A DNA stretch of 23,836 nucleotides from Pseudomonadota bacterium (GTDB taxonomy: Bacteria > Pseudomonadota > Alphaproteobacteria > Reyranellales > Reyranellaceae), in contig JAEWIV010000277.1 of NCBI GenBank assembly GCA_023386865.1, positions 1 to 23,836 of the forward strand, read 5' to 3'. Below the pieces are notes generated by a model. That model searched no databases and was not told where the DNA came from. It saw only the letters and a list, made by a program, of their open reading frames with translations. This document shows positions 1-8,297 of the stretch, in pieces (position 1 is the stretch's first letter; every line of letters starts with the position of its first letter). Position numbers and translations under genes: made by a program.

Positions 1-345
1 GCCCACTACATCGGCTTCAACATGTGGGTGAAGGCGGTCGAGTCGGCCGGTACCACCGAGCCGGACAAGGTCATCGACGCGATGATCGGCGTGTCCGTGC
101 CCAACCTGACCGGCGGCTATTCGGCCATGCTGCCGAACCACCATATCACCAAGCCGGTCCTGATCGGCGAGATCCAGGGCAACGGCCAGTTCGACACGGT
201 GTGGCAGACGCCCGGCCTGGTGGTCGCGGAAGAGTGGTCGCCCTACCTGCCCGATTCCAAGGACCTGATCGCCGATTGGCGCAAGCCCATGAACTGCGGC
301 AACTTCAACGTCGTCTCGGGCAAGTGCGGCGGCAAGGGCAAGTAA
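1..345 (+). CDS. urtA: Urea ABC transporter substrate-binding protein UrtA, C-terminal part
   Basis: Only the last 114 residues are in the window; the frame is open from base 1 and stops at 343-345. UrtA is the periplasmic receptor that binds urea and delivers it to the UrtBC channel. The visible part carries the family's C-terminal stretch, including EPDKVIDAMIGVSVPNL, then SAMLPNHHITKPV and GEIQGNGQFDTVWQT, and ends in a Lys/Gly-rich tail. The assignment rests on this recalled UrtA signature and on the urtBCDE genes that follow directly. A 76-base gap separates it from urtB. The promoter and signal peptide lie outside the window. A generic branched-chain amino acid binding protein is the alternative, but the downstream urtB with its extra N-terminal domain makes urea the better call. 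Confidence 0.9.
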   Translation, partial: AHYIGFNMWVKAVESAGTTEPDKVIDAMIGVSVPNLTGGYSAMLPNHHITKPVLIGEIQGNGQFDTVWQTPGLVVAEEWSPYLPDSKDLIADWRKPMNCGNFNVVSGKCGGKGK

Positions 346-421
346 GGCTCCCCGCTCGCCATCAACGGGGCGGGGCGACCTCGAGTCGCCCCGATCCCAC
401 CTTGGGGATGCTCGCAACATC

Positions 422-2035
422 ATGAATTTCCTGCGCCCGCTAGCGGGGGTGTCGTCGGCGCTGGCCGCGGTATTGATCGCCGCGACGGCTTGGGCCGTCG
501 ATCTCGCGACCCTCGTCGACAATCTCACGACCGGCGGATTCGGTGAGCGCGAGGCGGCGATCGGCGCGCTGGCGGCATCGGGTGACGGGCGCGCCGCCCC
601 GGTCCTGGAGGCGCTGGGCGCGGGCCAGCTCTATGTCCGCAAGTCAGACAAGGCCGTGGTCATCGGCAAGCCTGAGGGCAACCAGCTGGCCCTGAGCGAC
701 GCGGTGACCGGCAAGCCCGTCGGCACCGGCAGCGAAGCCGAGCTAGACCGCGTGCGGGTCAACAACCGCCTGCGCGGCGTCATCGAGGCGGCCGTCGGCT
801 CGCTCACGCTGATGAGCCCCGACGCGCGTGTCCGGCGCGGCGCGGCCGAATCGCTGTTCAAGCGCCCCGATCCGGCGGCGCTCGGCGCCCTCGATGCCGC
901 GATCGCCGCCGAGAAGGACGCGCGCATCAAGACGGCCTTCCAGGAGGCGCGCGCCGCCGTCGTGCTGGCCTCCGATGCGTCGAAGCAGGACAAGCTCGCC
1001 GCCCTCGAGGTCGTGCGCGACAAGGGCGACCGCGACGCGCTTTCCGTGCTGCAGGCCGCCGCCGACACCCAGCCCGATCCCGAGGTCAAGGCCGCGGCCA
1101 CGGCCGCCGCCCAGTCGGTGCGCCAGACCCTGGCCGCCTGGGAAGCGGCACAGAACGTCTGGTACGGCATCTCGCTCGGCTCGGTGCTGCTGCTGGCCGC
1201 CATCGGCCTTGCCATCACCTTCGGCACCATGGGCGTGATCAACATGGCGCATGGTGAGATGGTGATGCTGGGAGCCTACACCACCTTCGTCGTGCAGGAC
1301 GTCATCCGCAGCTCGTTCCCGCACCTGTTCGACGCCTCGCTGGTGATCGCGCTGCCGCTCGCCTTCCTGGTGGCGGGCATCGTCGGCATCGCCATCGAGC
1401 GCGGCATCATCCGTTTCCTGTACGGCCGGCCGCTCGAAACGCTGCTCGCGACGTGGGGCCTCTCGCTGGTCCTGCAGCAGGCCGTGCGCTCGATCTTCGG
1501 TCCGACCAACCGCGAGGTCGGCGCGCCGTCGTGGATGTCGGGCGCCTTCCAGGTCGGGCAGATCACGGTGACCTACAGCCGCCTGTGGATCGTGGTATTC
1601 GCGCTGATCGTGTTCCTCGCCCTGATCCTGTTGCTGCGCAAGACGCCGCTCGGCCTCTACATGCGCGCCGTCACCCAGAACCGGCCGATGGCTTCTGCGA
1701 TGGGCATCCGGACGCCGCGCGTCGATGCGTTGACCTTCGGCCTGGGCTCCGGCATCGCGGGCCTCGCCGGCGTGGCGCTGAGCCAGATCGACAATGTCAG
1801 CCCCAATCTCGGCCAGGGCTATATCATCGACTCCTTCATGGTCGTCGTGTTCGGCGGCGTCGGCAATCTCGTCGGCCCGCTGGTCGGTGCGCTCTCGCTC
1901 GGCATCGTCAACAAGTTCCTCGAGCCCTATGCCGGCGCCGTGCTGGGCAAGATCCTGGTGCTCGTCTTCATCATCCTGTTCATCCAGCGCCGCCCGCGCG
2001 GCCTGTTCGCGTTGAAGGGGCGCGCCGTCGAATGA
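422..2035 (+). CDS. urtB: Urea ABC transporter permease UrtB
   Basis: This 537-residue inner-membrane permease forms the urea channel with UrtC. An N-terminal signal-like hydrophobic segment (about residues 8-26) is followed by a roughly 200-residue Ala-rich, HEAT-like helical extracytoplasmic region. That extension separates UrtB from shorter LivH permeases. The LivH-type core starts near residue 245, with ISLGSVLLLAAIGLAITFG and then NMAHGEMVMLGAY, and continues through several hydrophobic helices to RRPRGLFALKGRAVE. The ATG at 422 directly precedes the signal segment, so the start is well supported although no strong Shine-Dalgarno sequence is obvious. urtC begins 10 bases after the stop, consistent with a co-transcribed transporter operon. 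Confidence 0.93.
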   Translation: MNFLRPLAGVSSALAAVLIAATAWAVDLATLVDNLTTGGFGEREAAIGALAASGDGRAAPVLEALGAGQLYVRKSDKAVVIGKPEGNQLALSDAVTGKPVGTGSEAELDRVRVNNRLRGVIEAAVGSLTLMSPDARVRRGAAESLFKRPDPAALGALDAAIAAEKDARIKTAFQEARAAVVLASDASKQDKLAALEVVRDKGDRDALSVLQAAADTQPDPEVKAAATAAAQSVRQTLAAWEAAQNVWYGISLGSVLLLAAIGLAITFGTMGVINMAHGEMVMLGAYTTFVVQDVIRSSFPHLFDASLVIALPLAFLVAGIVGIAIERGIIRFLYGRPLETLLATWGLSLVLQQAVRSIFGPTNREVGAPSWMSGAFQVGQITVTYSRLWIVVFALIVFLALILLLRKTPLGLYMRAVTQNRPMASAMGIRTPRVDALTFGLGSGIAGLAGVALSQIDNVSPNLGQGYIIDSFMVVVFGGVGNLVGPLVGALSLGIVNKFLEPYAGAVLGKILVLVFIILFIQRRPRGLFALKGRAVE

Positions 2036-2045
2036 GGACGGGCGA

Positions 2046-3163
2046 ATGATCACGCGCTTCCTCTGGCAGGGCATCGGCGGCAACGTCCGCCTGTTCCTGG
2101 GCCTGGTGATGGCCGTCGGCGTCGTCCTGCCGCTGCTCAACCAGCTCGTGCCGCCGGGCAGCCCGTTCCACGTGCCGGCCTGGGTGCTCCAGCTCATCGG
2201 CAAGTATCTCTGCTACGCGTTGCTGGCGGTCGCCGTCGATCTCGTGTGGGGCTTCTGCGGAATCCTGTCGCTCGGCCACGGCGCGTTCTTCGCGCTGGGC
2301 GGCTACTGCATGGGCATGTACCTGATGCGCCAGATCGGCAGCCGCGGCCAGTACGGCAACCCGATCCTGCCCGACTTCATGGTGTTCCTGAACTACAAGG
2401 AGCTTCCCTGGTTCTGGCAGGGCTTCGACATGTTCTGGTTCGCCGCCGTCATGATCGTCCTGGTACCGAGCCTGCTCGCCCTTGCGCTGGGCTGGTTCGC
2501 CTTCCGCAGCCGCGTCACCGGCGTCTATCTGTCGATCATCACCCAGGCCATGACCTTCGCCCTCATGCTGGCCTTCTTCCGCAACGACATGGGTCTCGGC
2601 GGCAACAACGGCATGACCGACTTCAAGGACATCATGGGCTTCCCGGTCCAGGCCGACGGCACCCGTGCGGCCCTGTGCTTCGCCTCCGCGCTGGCGCTCG
2701 CCGGCGGCCTCGTCATCTCGGCCGCCGTCGTCGGCTCGCGCTTCGGCAAGGCGCTGACGGCGGTGCGCGACGCCGAAAGCCGCATGCGCTTCCTCGGCTA
2801 TCGGGTCGAAGGCTACAAGCTCTTCGTGTTCGTGCTGTCGGCCGCGATGGCGGGCGTCGCCGGCGCGATCTACGTGCCGCAGGTCGGCATCATCAATCCC
2901 GGCGAGTTCTCGCCCGCCAATTCCATCGAGGCGGTGATCTGGGTCGCGGTCGGCGGCCGCGGCACGCTGATCGGACCGGTGATCGGCGCCTTCCTCGTCA
3001 ACTGGGGGAAGACCTACCTGACGGGCGCGTTGCCCGAGATCTGGCTGTTCGCGCTCGGCGCGCTGTTCATCGCCGTCACGCTGTTCCTGCCCAGGGGCGT
3101 CGTCGGGCTGTGGTCGCAGATCCGCGCCCGCCGCGTCGGCGGCAGGACGAGGAAGGTGCCGGC

Positions 3164-3167
<4 letters not shown>
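2046..3167 (+). CDS. urtC: Urea ABC transporter permease UrtC
   Basis: This 373-residue LivM-type permease is the second membrane subunit of the urea importer. Hydrophobic helices run through the sequence, beginning with a segment at about residues 15-35 and then the LivM-like LLAVAVDLVWGFCGILSLGH region with GHGAFFALGGYCMGMY. Further on come the conserved loop RVTGVYLSIITQAMTFA and the EAA-like region AVRDAESRMRFLGYRVEGYK that contacts the ATPases. The C-terminus is basic (RARRVGGRTRKVPA). The start at 2046 follows urtB by 10 bases. Its TGA stop overlaps the urtD ATG (ATGA at 3164-3167), which suggests translational coupling. Confidence 0.93.
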
Positions 3168-3925
<758 letters not shown>

Positions 3926-3930
3926 CCTCG

Positions 3931-4626
3931 ATGCTCACGGTCCAGAACGTCGATCTGTTCTACGGCGCCGCCCAGGCGCTGCGCTCGGTGTCGCTCACCG
4001 CCAGCATTGGCCGCGTCACCTGCCTGCTGGGCCGCAACGGCGTCGGCAAGACCAGCCTTCTGCGTGCCATCTCCGGCCTGCAGCCGATCGCCTCGGGGTC
4101 GATCTCGATCGACGGCCGGGACGTCTCGCGTTTGCCGCCCTACGACCGCGCCAGGCGCGGCGTGGCGCTGGTGCCGCAGGGCCGCGAGATCTTTCCGTTG
4201 CTCACGGTGAAGGAGAACCTCGAGACCGGCTTCGCCCCCGTCAGCCGTGACAACAGGAAGGTGCCGGACGAGGTGTTCGAGCTCTTCCCCGTGCTCCAGT
4301 CGATGCTGCGCGGCCGCGGCGGCGACCTCTCGGGCGGCCAGCAGCAGCAGCTCGCCATCGGGCGGGCGCTCACCATGCGGCCGAAGCTGCTGGTGCTCGA
4401 CGAGCCGACCGAAGGCATCCAGCCGTCGGTCATCAAGGACATCGGCCGCGCCATCACCTTCCTGCGCCAGCGCGGCGACATGGCGATCCTGCTGGTCGAG
4501 CAGTATCTCGACTTCGCCCATGAGCTCGCCGACGACTTTGCCGTGATGGATCGCGGCGAGATCGTGATGGCGGGAACACGCGAGACCTTCGACGGCGAGG
4601 CCGTGCGCCGGCACATGACGGTGTGA
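3931..4626 (+). CDS. urtE: Urea ABC transporter ATP-binding protein UrtE
   Basis: This 231-residue protein is the second ATPase of the urea importer. The N-terminus MLTVQNVDLFYGAAQALRSV is typical of LivF/UrtE. Walker A is GRNGVGKT, the signature is LSGGQQQQLAIG, Walker B is LLVLDEP followed by TEGIQPS, and the switch histidine position is a Gln in LLVEQYLDF, as is common in LivF-type ATPases. It is the last recognisable gene of the urt operon. No ureDABCEFG genes follow, so urea hydrolysis must be encoded elsewhere. The last 40 codons have a diverged second copy 1,110 bases downstream (5615-5736), so this 3' end may have been replaced by recombination. Confidence 0.94.
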   Translation: MLTVQNVDLFYGAAQALRSVSLTASIGRVTCLLGRNGVGKTSLLRAISGLQPIASGSISIDGRDVSRLPPYDRARRGVALVPQGREIFPLLTVKENLETGFAPVSRDNRKVPDEVFELFPVLQSMLRGRGGDLSGGQQQQLAIGRALTMRPKLLVLDEPTEGIQPSVIKDIGRAITFLRQRGDMAILLVEQYLDFAHELADDFAVMDRGEIVMAGTRETFDGEAVRRHMTV

Positions 4627-4648
4627 GGCCGTCCACGACGGTGCTTTC

Positions 4649-4667
4649 GCCGACATGACCTGTCGGC
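4649..4667 (+). terminator. Weak hairpin downstream of urtE
   Basis: A perfect 7-bp stem, GCCGACA / TGTCGGC, encloses a 5-base loop and lies 22 bases after the urtE stop. It could end or stabilise the urt transcript. No U-tract follows, so intrinsic termination is not demonstrated. The rest of 4627-4847 holds no recognisable gene; a 17-codon ORF at 4691-4744 has no identifiable product. Confidence 0.25.
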
Positions 4668-4847
4668 TCGCCAACTACGGGGCACGTTGCATGGCTCCTG
4701 TCAGCGATGATCCGCTCGTCGAGCTGCCCGCCGCGGCTGCCTGATCGATCCGGCTCCGAATCGACGTACTGACCAACCGTCAGCTACGCCACGCAACGGA
4801 ACACGATCGACTGGAGCATCGCCGATGAGCACGCGGTCAATTCGCTT

Positions 4848-5303
4848 TTACTTGGGCGGGCAATCCTGGAGTTCGGTGCGAGTTCCATATCGAATGCTAC
4901 CGATATCGTACTTTATGGTTAGGTCTTCCCATGCATCTTTGCGGCAGAAGATGGAGTCGACCGCGCCGAGGGTGATCCGGATCGTGCGTTCATCGACTGA
5001 CGTGATGGCGGGTACCTCGAGGGAGCTGTAGAGAAACAGAAGTGTCTTCTTGCTTCGACCAGGCTTGGAAACGAAGACGCCAGTCTCTGGGCTATGCCAG
5101 CAATCTGTAGTGCTGACTTCGAAATCAAACCCGGCAATGCCAGAGAAGTTTGCATGCACTTCGGTAAGGCAAATACCTGCCTTCCAGTAGTCAAAGGCCG
5201 CACCCACCGCGAAATACAGCACGCTGCATATCGCGGCTACCTCCGCGAACCAGCGCAGGTCGCTTCGGATAGGCTTGGGGATGCTCGAGAACAGTCCCTT
5301 CAA
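4848..5303 (-). CDS. Hypothetical single-pass membrane protein
   Basis: I do not recognise this protein. The frame is open on the minus strand from 5357 to 4848 and contains no methionine codon, so the start must be non-ATG. I prefer TTG at 5303 (about 151 residues) because a GGTGAAGG sequence lies about 10 bases upstream; TTG codons at 5333 and 5357 are alternatives. After a basic N-terminus (PKPIRSDLRW) comes one hydrophobic segment, FAEVAAICSVLYFAVGAAF, then a polar region rich in beta-type residues with several cysteines (GICLTE, TTDCWHS, IFCRKDA) that could lie outside the cytoplasm. A perfect TTGACA hexamer lies at 5393-5388 on this strand, but no convincing -10 follows. Base composition is clearly less GC-rich than in the neighbours, which suggests acquired DNA. 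It could also be a decayed gene. Confidence 0.5.
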   Translation of the reverse strand: MKGLFSSIPKPIRSDLRWFAEVAAICSVLYFAVGAAFDYWKAGICLTEVHANFSGIAGFDFEVSTTDCWHSPETGVFVSKPGRSKKTLLFLYSSLEVPAITSVDERTIRITLGAVDSIFCRKDAWEDLTIKYDIGSIRYGTRTELQDCPPK

Positions 5304-5386
5304 TGCGTGACGACCTTCACCCGAGCACCTCAATCGGTCACGAATACCACCACGCAAACCCCTAGCCTTAAATACTTAGGAGGGTT

Positions 5387-5449
5387 ATGTCAACTGGAAT
5401 ACACGTTATGGTAGTATCATCGCCAAGGAACAATTTCTTCACTGGCTGA
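5387..5449 (+). other. 20-codon mini-ORF behind a strong ribosome-binding site
   Basis: An AGGAGG sequence at 5379-5384 sits directly upstream of ATG 5387, which opens a 20-codon frame ending in TGA at 5447-5449. The peptide (begins MSTGIHVMVV) matches nothing I know. It lies in the AT-richer patch opposite the upstream region of the hypothetical minus-strand gene. It may be the 5' remnant of a deleted gene or a chance match; AGGAGG is the only positive evidence. The rest of 5450-5613 shows no gene I can support. Confidence 0.2.
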
Positions 5450-5614
5450 CAGAAGACATCGCTCCGAGGCGCCGCTTCAGCTCCGCCAACAACCGATCCG
5501 CGAACGTCGGTAACCCAACAGCGCCAACTCGTCCGACTGCTCCTTTACGAGCCGGCCCTGCGCGCCTCGACGAAGGCCGCCGTTCGCCGATCGAACCAGC
5601 CCCGCGAGTACGCG

Positions 5615-5736
5615 ATCTCGACTTCGACTGTGAACTCGCCGACGGCTTCGCTATGATCGACCGCGGCGAGATCGTGATGTCGGGAACCCGTGAGACCTTC
5701 GATGCCGAGGCCGTGCGCCGTCACATGACGGTGTGA
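5615..5736 (+). pseudogene. urtE 3'-end fragment (second, diverged copy)
   Basis: This stretch aligns without gaps to the last 122 bases of urtE (4505-4626), with 16 mismatches by my count (about 87% identity). It reads in frame from LDFDCELADGF through DRGEIVMSGTRETF to RRHMTV and the same TGA stop. Of the 39 codons, eight differ silently and seven change the residue, so the fragment diverged as coding sequence rather than as neutral debris. It has no ATP-binding core and no start, so it is non-functional. It ends 4 bases before the stop codon of the convergent DUF4239 gene, which suggests that this tail marks the original end of urtE. Confidence 0.85.
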
Positions 5737-5740
5737 CGGA

Positions 5741-6499
5741 TCAGACCTTCATGCCGGCCAGTGCCTCTGCCAGCGGCGTGATGTTGGTCCGGATGAAGCC
5801 GTAGCGCGGATAGTCGAGATCGATCGTCATCCAAAGCGCCGCCGCCAGCACCACGCCGTACATTGAGTCGAGCAGCGTGAATCTGCGCCCGACCTGGCCG
5901 TGGCCGAAGGCCGCCAGGCCGAGGCTCAATCCGACGGTGACGAGCAGGGCAACGAAGATGGCGGTTGGCAGGTGGCGTCGGGCTGCCGACAGGTGGACAG
6001 TATGCAGGTCGATGACGTCGTTGATCGACGGCAGGACCAGCAGCGTGAGCGTCTGATTGCCCTGGGTGCCCTCGAGTGCCGCCTTCCACAGCCGGTCATG
6101 GAAACCGCCGGTCTTGGCGATGCGGGCGAGGATCGCCGACATGTCCTCTTCCTGCAGCAGGGCGACGCGGTCGGCCGTGTAGTCGCGCAGCGCCTCCTTC
6201 AGTTTGCCGCGTGCCGGCTCCGGCAGCGTGTCGGCGCGCAGCCAGGCCGTGCCGAGCGCGTTGGCTTCCTTGACGATGATGTCGAGGCGGTCGACGTAGC
6301 GCGAGGCCGCACCGGAAAAGGCGAAGCCGATCAGGAAGGCCACCACCGCGAACGTCGCGCCGCGCACGATGCCGAGCTGGTGGTCGAACACCTCGTCGTG
6401 CGGACCGGCCAGCCGGCCCAACCGGTAGCCGATCTCGCTGGCGGCGAGCGCGCCGGCCACGAGGACGAGCAGAAGCAGGAGCGGGGGCAGCGCGGTCAT
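5741..6499 (-). CDS. DUF4239-family (bestrophin-like) membrane protein
   Basis: This is a 252-residue integral membrane protein if read from the ATG at 6499; an in-frame TTG at 6517 would add six residues. There are four hydrophobic segments: the N-terminus (LPPLLLLLVLVAGALAA), about residues 45-65 (ATFAVVAFLIGFAFSGAA), and two near the C-terminus (TAIFVALLVTVGLSLGLAAF and SMYGVVLAAALWMTI). Between the second and third lies a roughly 110-residue helical soluble region containing the family's EANALGTAWLRADTLPEPAR stretch. That layout, the length and this motif match DUF4239 proteins as I recall them; their biochemical role is unknown. It starts 21 bases after the amidohydrolase stop, so the two genes are probably co-transcribed. 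Its 3' end converges on the urtE fragment. Confidence 0.75.
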   Translation of the reverse strand: MTALPPLLLLLVLVAGALAASEIGYRLGRLAGPHDEVFDHQLGIVRGATFAVVAFLIGFAFSGAASRYVDRLDIIVKEANALGTAWLRADTLPEPARGKLKEALRDYTADRVALLQEEDMSAILARIAKTGGFHDRLWKAALEGTQGNQTLTLLVLPSINDVIDLHTVHLSAARRHLPTAIFVALLVTVGLSLGLAAFGHGQVGRRFTLLDSMYGVVLAAALWMTIDLDYPRYGFIRTNITPLAEALAGMKV

Positions 6500-6520
6500 C
6501 GGCGGATCAGCCGCCAAGCT

Positions 6521-8218
6521 TTACGGCTGACGAGCCCCCCTTACAAGCTTGCCGGGCCGCTCGCCGGTCAGTTCGTCGTTGTGCACCGTCTCGACGCCGG
6601 CATTGAAGGTGTGCCGGTAGCCCGAGGCGCGCTGGATCAGGCGGCGACCGCCAGCCGGCAGGTCGTAAACCACCTCGGGCCGCTTCAAGGCGAGCGCGTC
6701 GAAGTCGATGACGTTGATGTCGGCCTTGTGTCCCGGCGCCAGCAGGCCGCGATCGCGAAGCCCGTACGCTTCAGCCGTGCCGCGTGTCTGCTTGGCGACC
6801 AAGAACTCCAGCGCCAGCTTCGGTCCGCGCGTGCGATCGCGGCCCCACAGGGTGAGCAGCGAGGTCGGCGAGGAGGCATCGCAGATGACGCCGACATGCG
6901 CGCCGCCGTCGGCGACGCCCAGCACCGTCGCATCGTCGGTGATCATCTCATGCACCACGTCGAGGCTGCCATAGGCATAGTTCTCGAAGGGCAGCATCAG
7001 CAGGCCCTTGCCGTTGCGCGCCAGAAGCTCGTCGAGCGCGACGGCCTGCGGCGTGCGTCCGCTGCGCCCGGCGATGGCGGCGACCGAGTTGTCGGCATCG
7101 GGCTCGTAGTCGGGCCTGTCGCCGACTGGGAACATTTTGTGGAACGAGTCCGCCATGAAGGCACGAGGACCTGCTGGCTCCTCGACGAGGCGACGACGCA
7201 GCTCGGCATCGGCTGCGAGGCGCTGATAGCGTTCGGCCGGCGACAGTTTGCGTATCTCGAGCCATGCCGGATGCGCCGCGAACGGATGCGCCGTGGTCTC
7301 CAGCCCCATGATGACGCCGATCGGCCGCGAGCCGACCTGCGCGTTGGCGAGGCGGCCGGCTTTGCGCACGCCGTGGATCTGGTCGAGCGTCTCGCGCCAC
7401 AGCTTCGGCTGGGCGTCGATCTGCACCAGCAGGCACGACAGCGGCCGGCCGGCGAGGGTGGACGCTGCTTCCAGCGCCTCGAATTCGCCCGGCCCGAAGT
7501 CGGAATTGACCTGCAGCACGCCGCGGCCGGCGCGCTTCATGCCGGCGGCGATGCCCAGAAGCTCGGCCTCGCGGGCGCTGAGCGAGGGCGTGAAGCGGCC
7601 GTCCTTCGCTTTGTGCTTGTTGGTGCCCGAGGTGGTGAATCCGAGCGCACCGGCGCGGAGGGCTTCCTCCGTCAGCCGCGCCATTTCCTCGATCTCGCGC
7701 TCGCCCGGCACCTCCGCGTGGTCGGCACCGCGATCGCCCATGACGTAGAAGCGCAGGGCGCCGTGCGGCAGCTGGGCCGCGACATCGACGGCCCGCGCCA
7801 TAGAGGCCAGCGCATCGAGATAGTCGGGAAAGGATTCCCAGTCGAACTTCACGCCCTCGCTCAGCACCGTGCCGGGAATGTCCTCGACCCCTTCCATGAG
7901 GTTGATCAGGTAGGGCGACTTGCCCGGCCGCACCGGAGCGAAGCCGACGCCGCAATTGCCGAACACCGTGGTCGTGACGCCATGCCATGACGAGGGCGTG
8001 ACGAACGGATCCCAGGTCGCCTGGCCGTCATAGTGCGTGTGGATATCGACAAAGCCCGGCGTCACCATCAGGCCGGCGGCATCGATCTCGCGCCGGCCCT
8101 TGCCGAGCTGGGGACCCACGGCGGCGATCTTGCCGTCTTGCACGGCGACATCGGCTTGGCGGCGGGCCGAGCCGCTGCCGTCGAAAACAGTTCCGTTTCG
8201 GATGACGAGGTCAAACAT
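6521..8218 (-). CDS. N-acyl-D-amino-acid deacylase family amidohydrolase
   Basis: This 565-residue enzyme belongs to the D-aminoacylase branch of the amidohydrolase superfamily (COG3653). The family hydrolyses N-acyl-D-amino acids or related cyclic amides with a metal-dependent TIM-barrel site. The N-terminal beta-sandwich strand is FDLVIRNGTVFDGSG. Metal ligands appear in GFVDIHTHYDGQ (His60, His62), and the family cysteine is in FGNCGVGFAPV (Cys89). The distal catalytic aspartate lies in VADGGAHVG, and the C-terminal sandwich returns in GLLAPGHKADINVIDFDAL. Length is slightly above the roughly 480-residue D-aminoacylases and fits the longer, poorly characterised D-aminoacylase-like subgroup, so the substrate is not settled. 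The ATG at 8218 lacks a clear Shine-Dalgarno. It diverges from the OYE gene with 79 bases between them. Confidence 0.85.
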   Translation of the reverse strand: MFDLVIRNGTVFDGSGSARRQADVAVQDGKIAAVGPQLGKGRREIDAAGLMVTPGFVDIHTHYDGQATWDPFVTPSSWHGVTTTVFGNCGVGFAPVRPGKSPYLINLMEGVEDIPGTVLSEGVKFDWESFPDYLDALASMARAVDVAAQLPHGALRFYVMGDRGADHAEVPGEREIEEMARLTEEALRAGALGFTTSGTNKHKAKDGRFTPSLSAREAELLGIAAGMKRAGRGVLQVNSDFGPGEFEALEAASTLAGRPLSCLLVQIDAQPKLWRETLDQIHGVRKAGRLANAQVGSRPIGVIMGLETTAHPFAAHPAWLEIRKLSPAERYQRLAADAELRRRLVEEPAGPRAFMADSFHKMFPVGDRPDYEPDADNSVAAIAGRSGRTPQAVALDELLARNGKGLLMLPFENYAYGSLDVVHEMITDDATVLGVADGGAHVGVICDASSPTSLLTLWGRDRTRGPKLALEFLVAKQTRGTAEAYGLRDRGLLAPGHKADINVIDFDALALKRPEVVYDLPAGGRRLIQRASGYRHTFNAGVETVHNDELTGERPGKLVRGARQP

Positions 8219-8256
8219 CGCGCAAGGATAGGCCGCGGGTCACCGGCCGGTCTATG

Positions 8257-8272
8257 TTGTCAGCCCAGACAA
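8257..8272. promoter_or_regulatory. Inverted repeat in a divergent promoter region
   Basis: TTGTC-agccca-GACAA lies in the 79-base gap between the divergent amidohydrolase and OYE genes, 25 bases before the OYE start. It is a candidate binding site for a dimeric regulator. Arms are only 5 bp, no regulator gene is adjacent, and no clear -35/-10 pair can be assigned. Confidence 0.25.
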
Positions 8273-8297
8273 GCCATCCCGTCCGGGGGACCGACCT

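Noticed and set aside
743..2203. Long minus-strand open frame opposite urtB (486 codons)
   Set aside because: It is an antisense shadow: composition is dominated by His, Arg, Asp and Gln as expected from reversed GC-rich codons, it has no domain, and the plus strand carries a clear urtB.
3931..4626. Missing switch histidine in UrtE (Gln in LLVEQ)
   Set aside because: LivF/UrtE-type ATPases normally have Gln at this place, so it is not unusual.
5560..5640. Reverse-strand peptide EIAYSRGWFD, reminiscent of the C-terminal region of sugar-nucleotidyltransferases
   Set aside because: The match is about ten residues, the frame breaks within 30 codons, and part of it is simply the antisense of the urtE fragment.
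5900..7990. Plus-strand open frame of 696 codons opposite the DUF4239 and amidohydrolase genes
   Set aside because: It is the antisense of two genes with clear family motifs and has no domain of its own.
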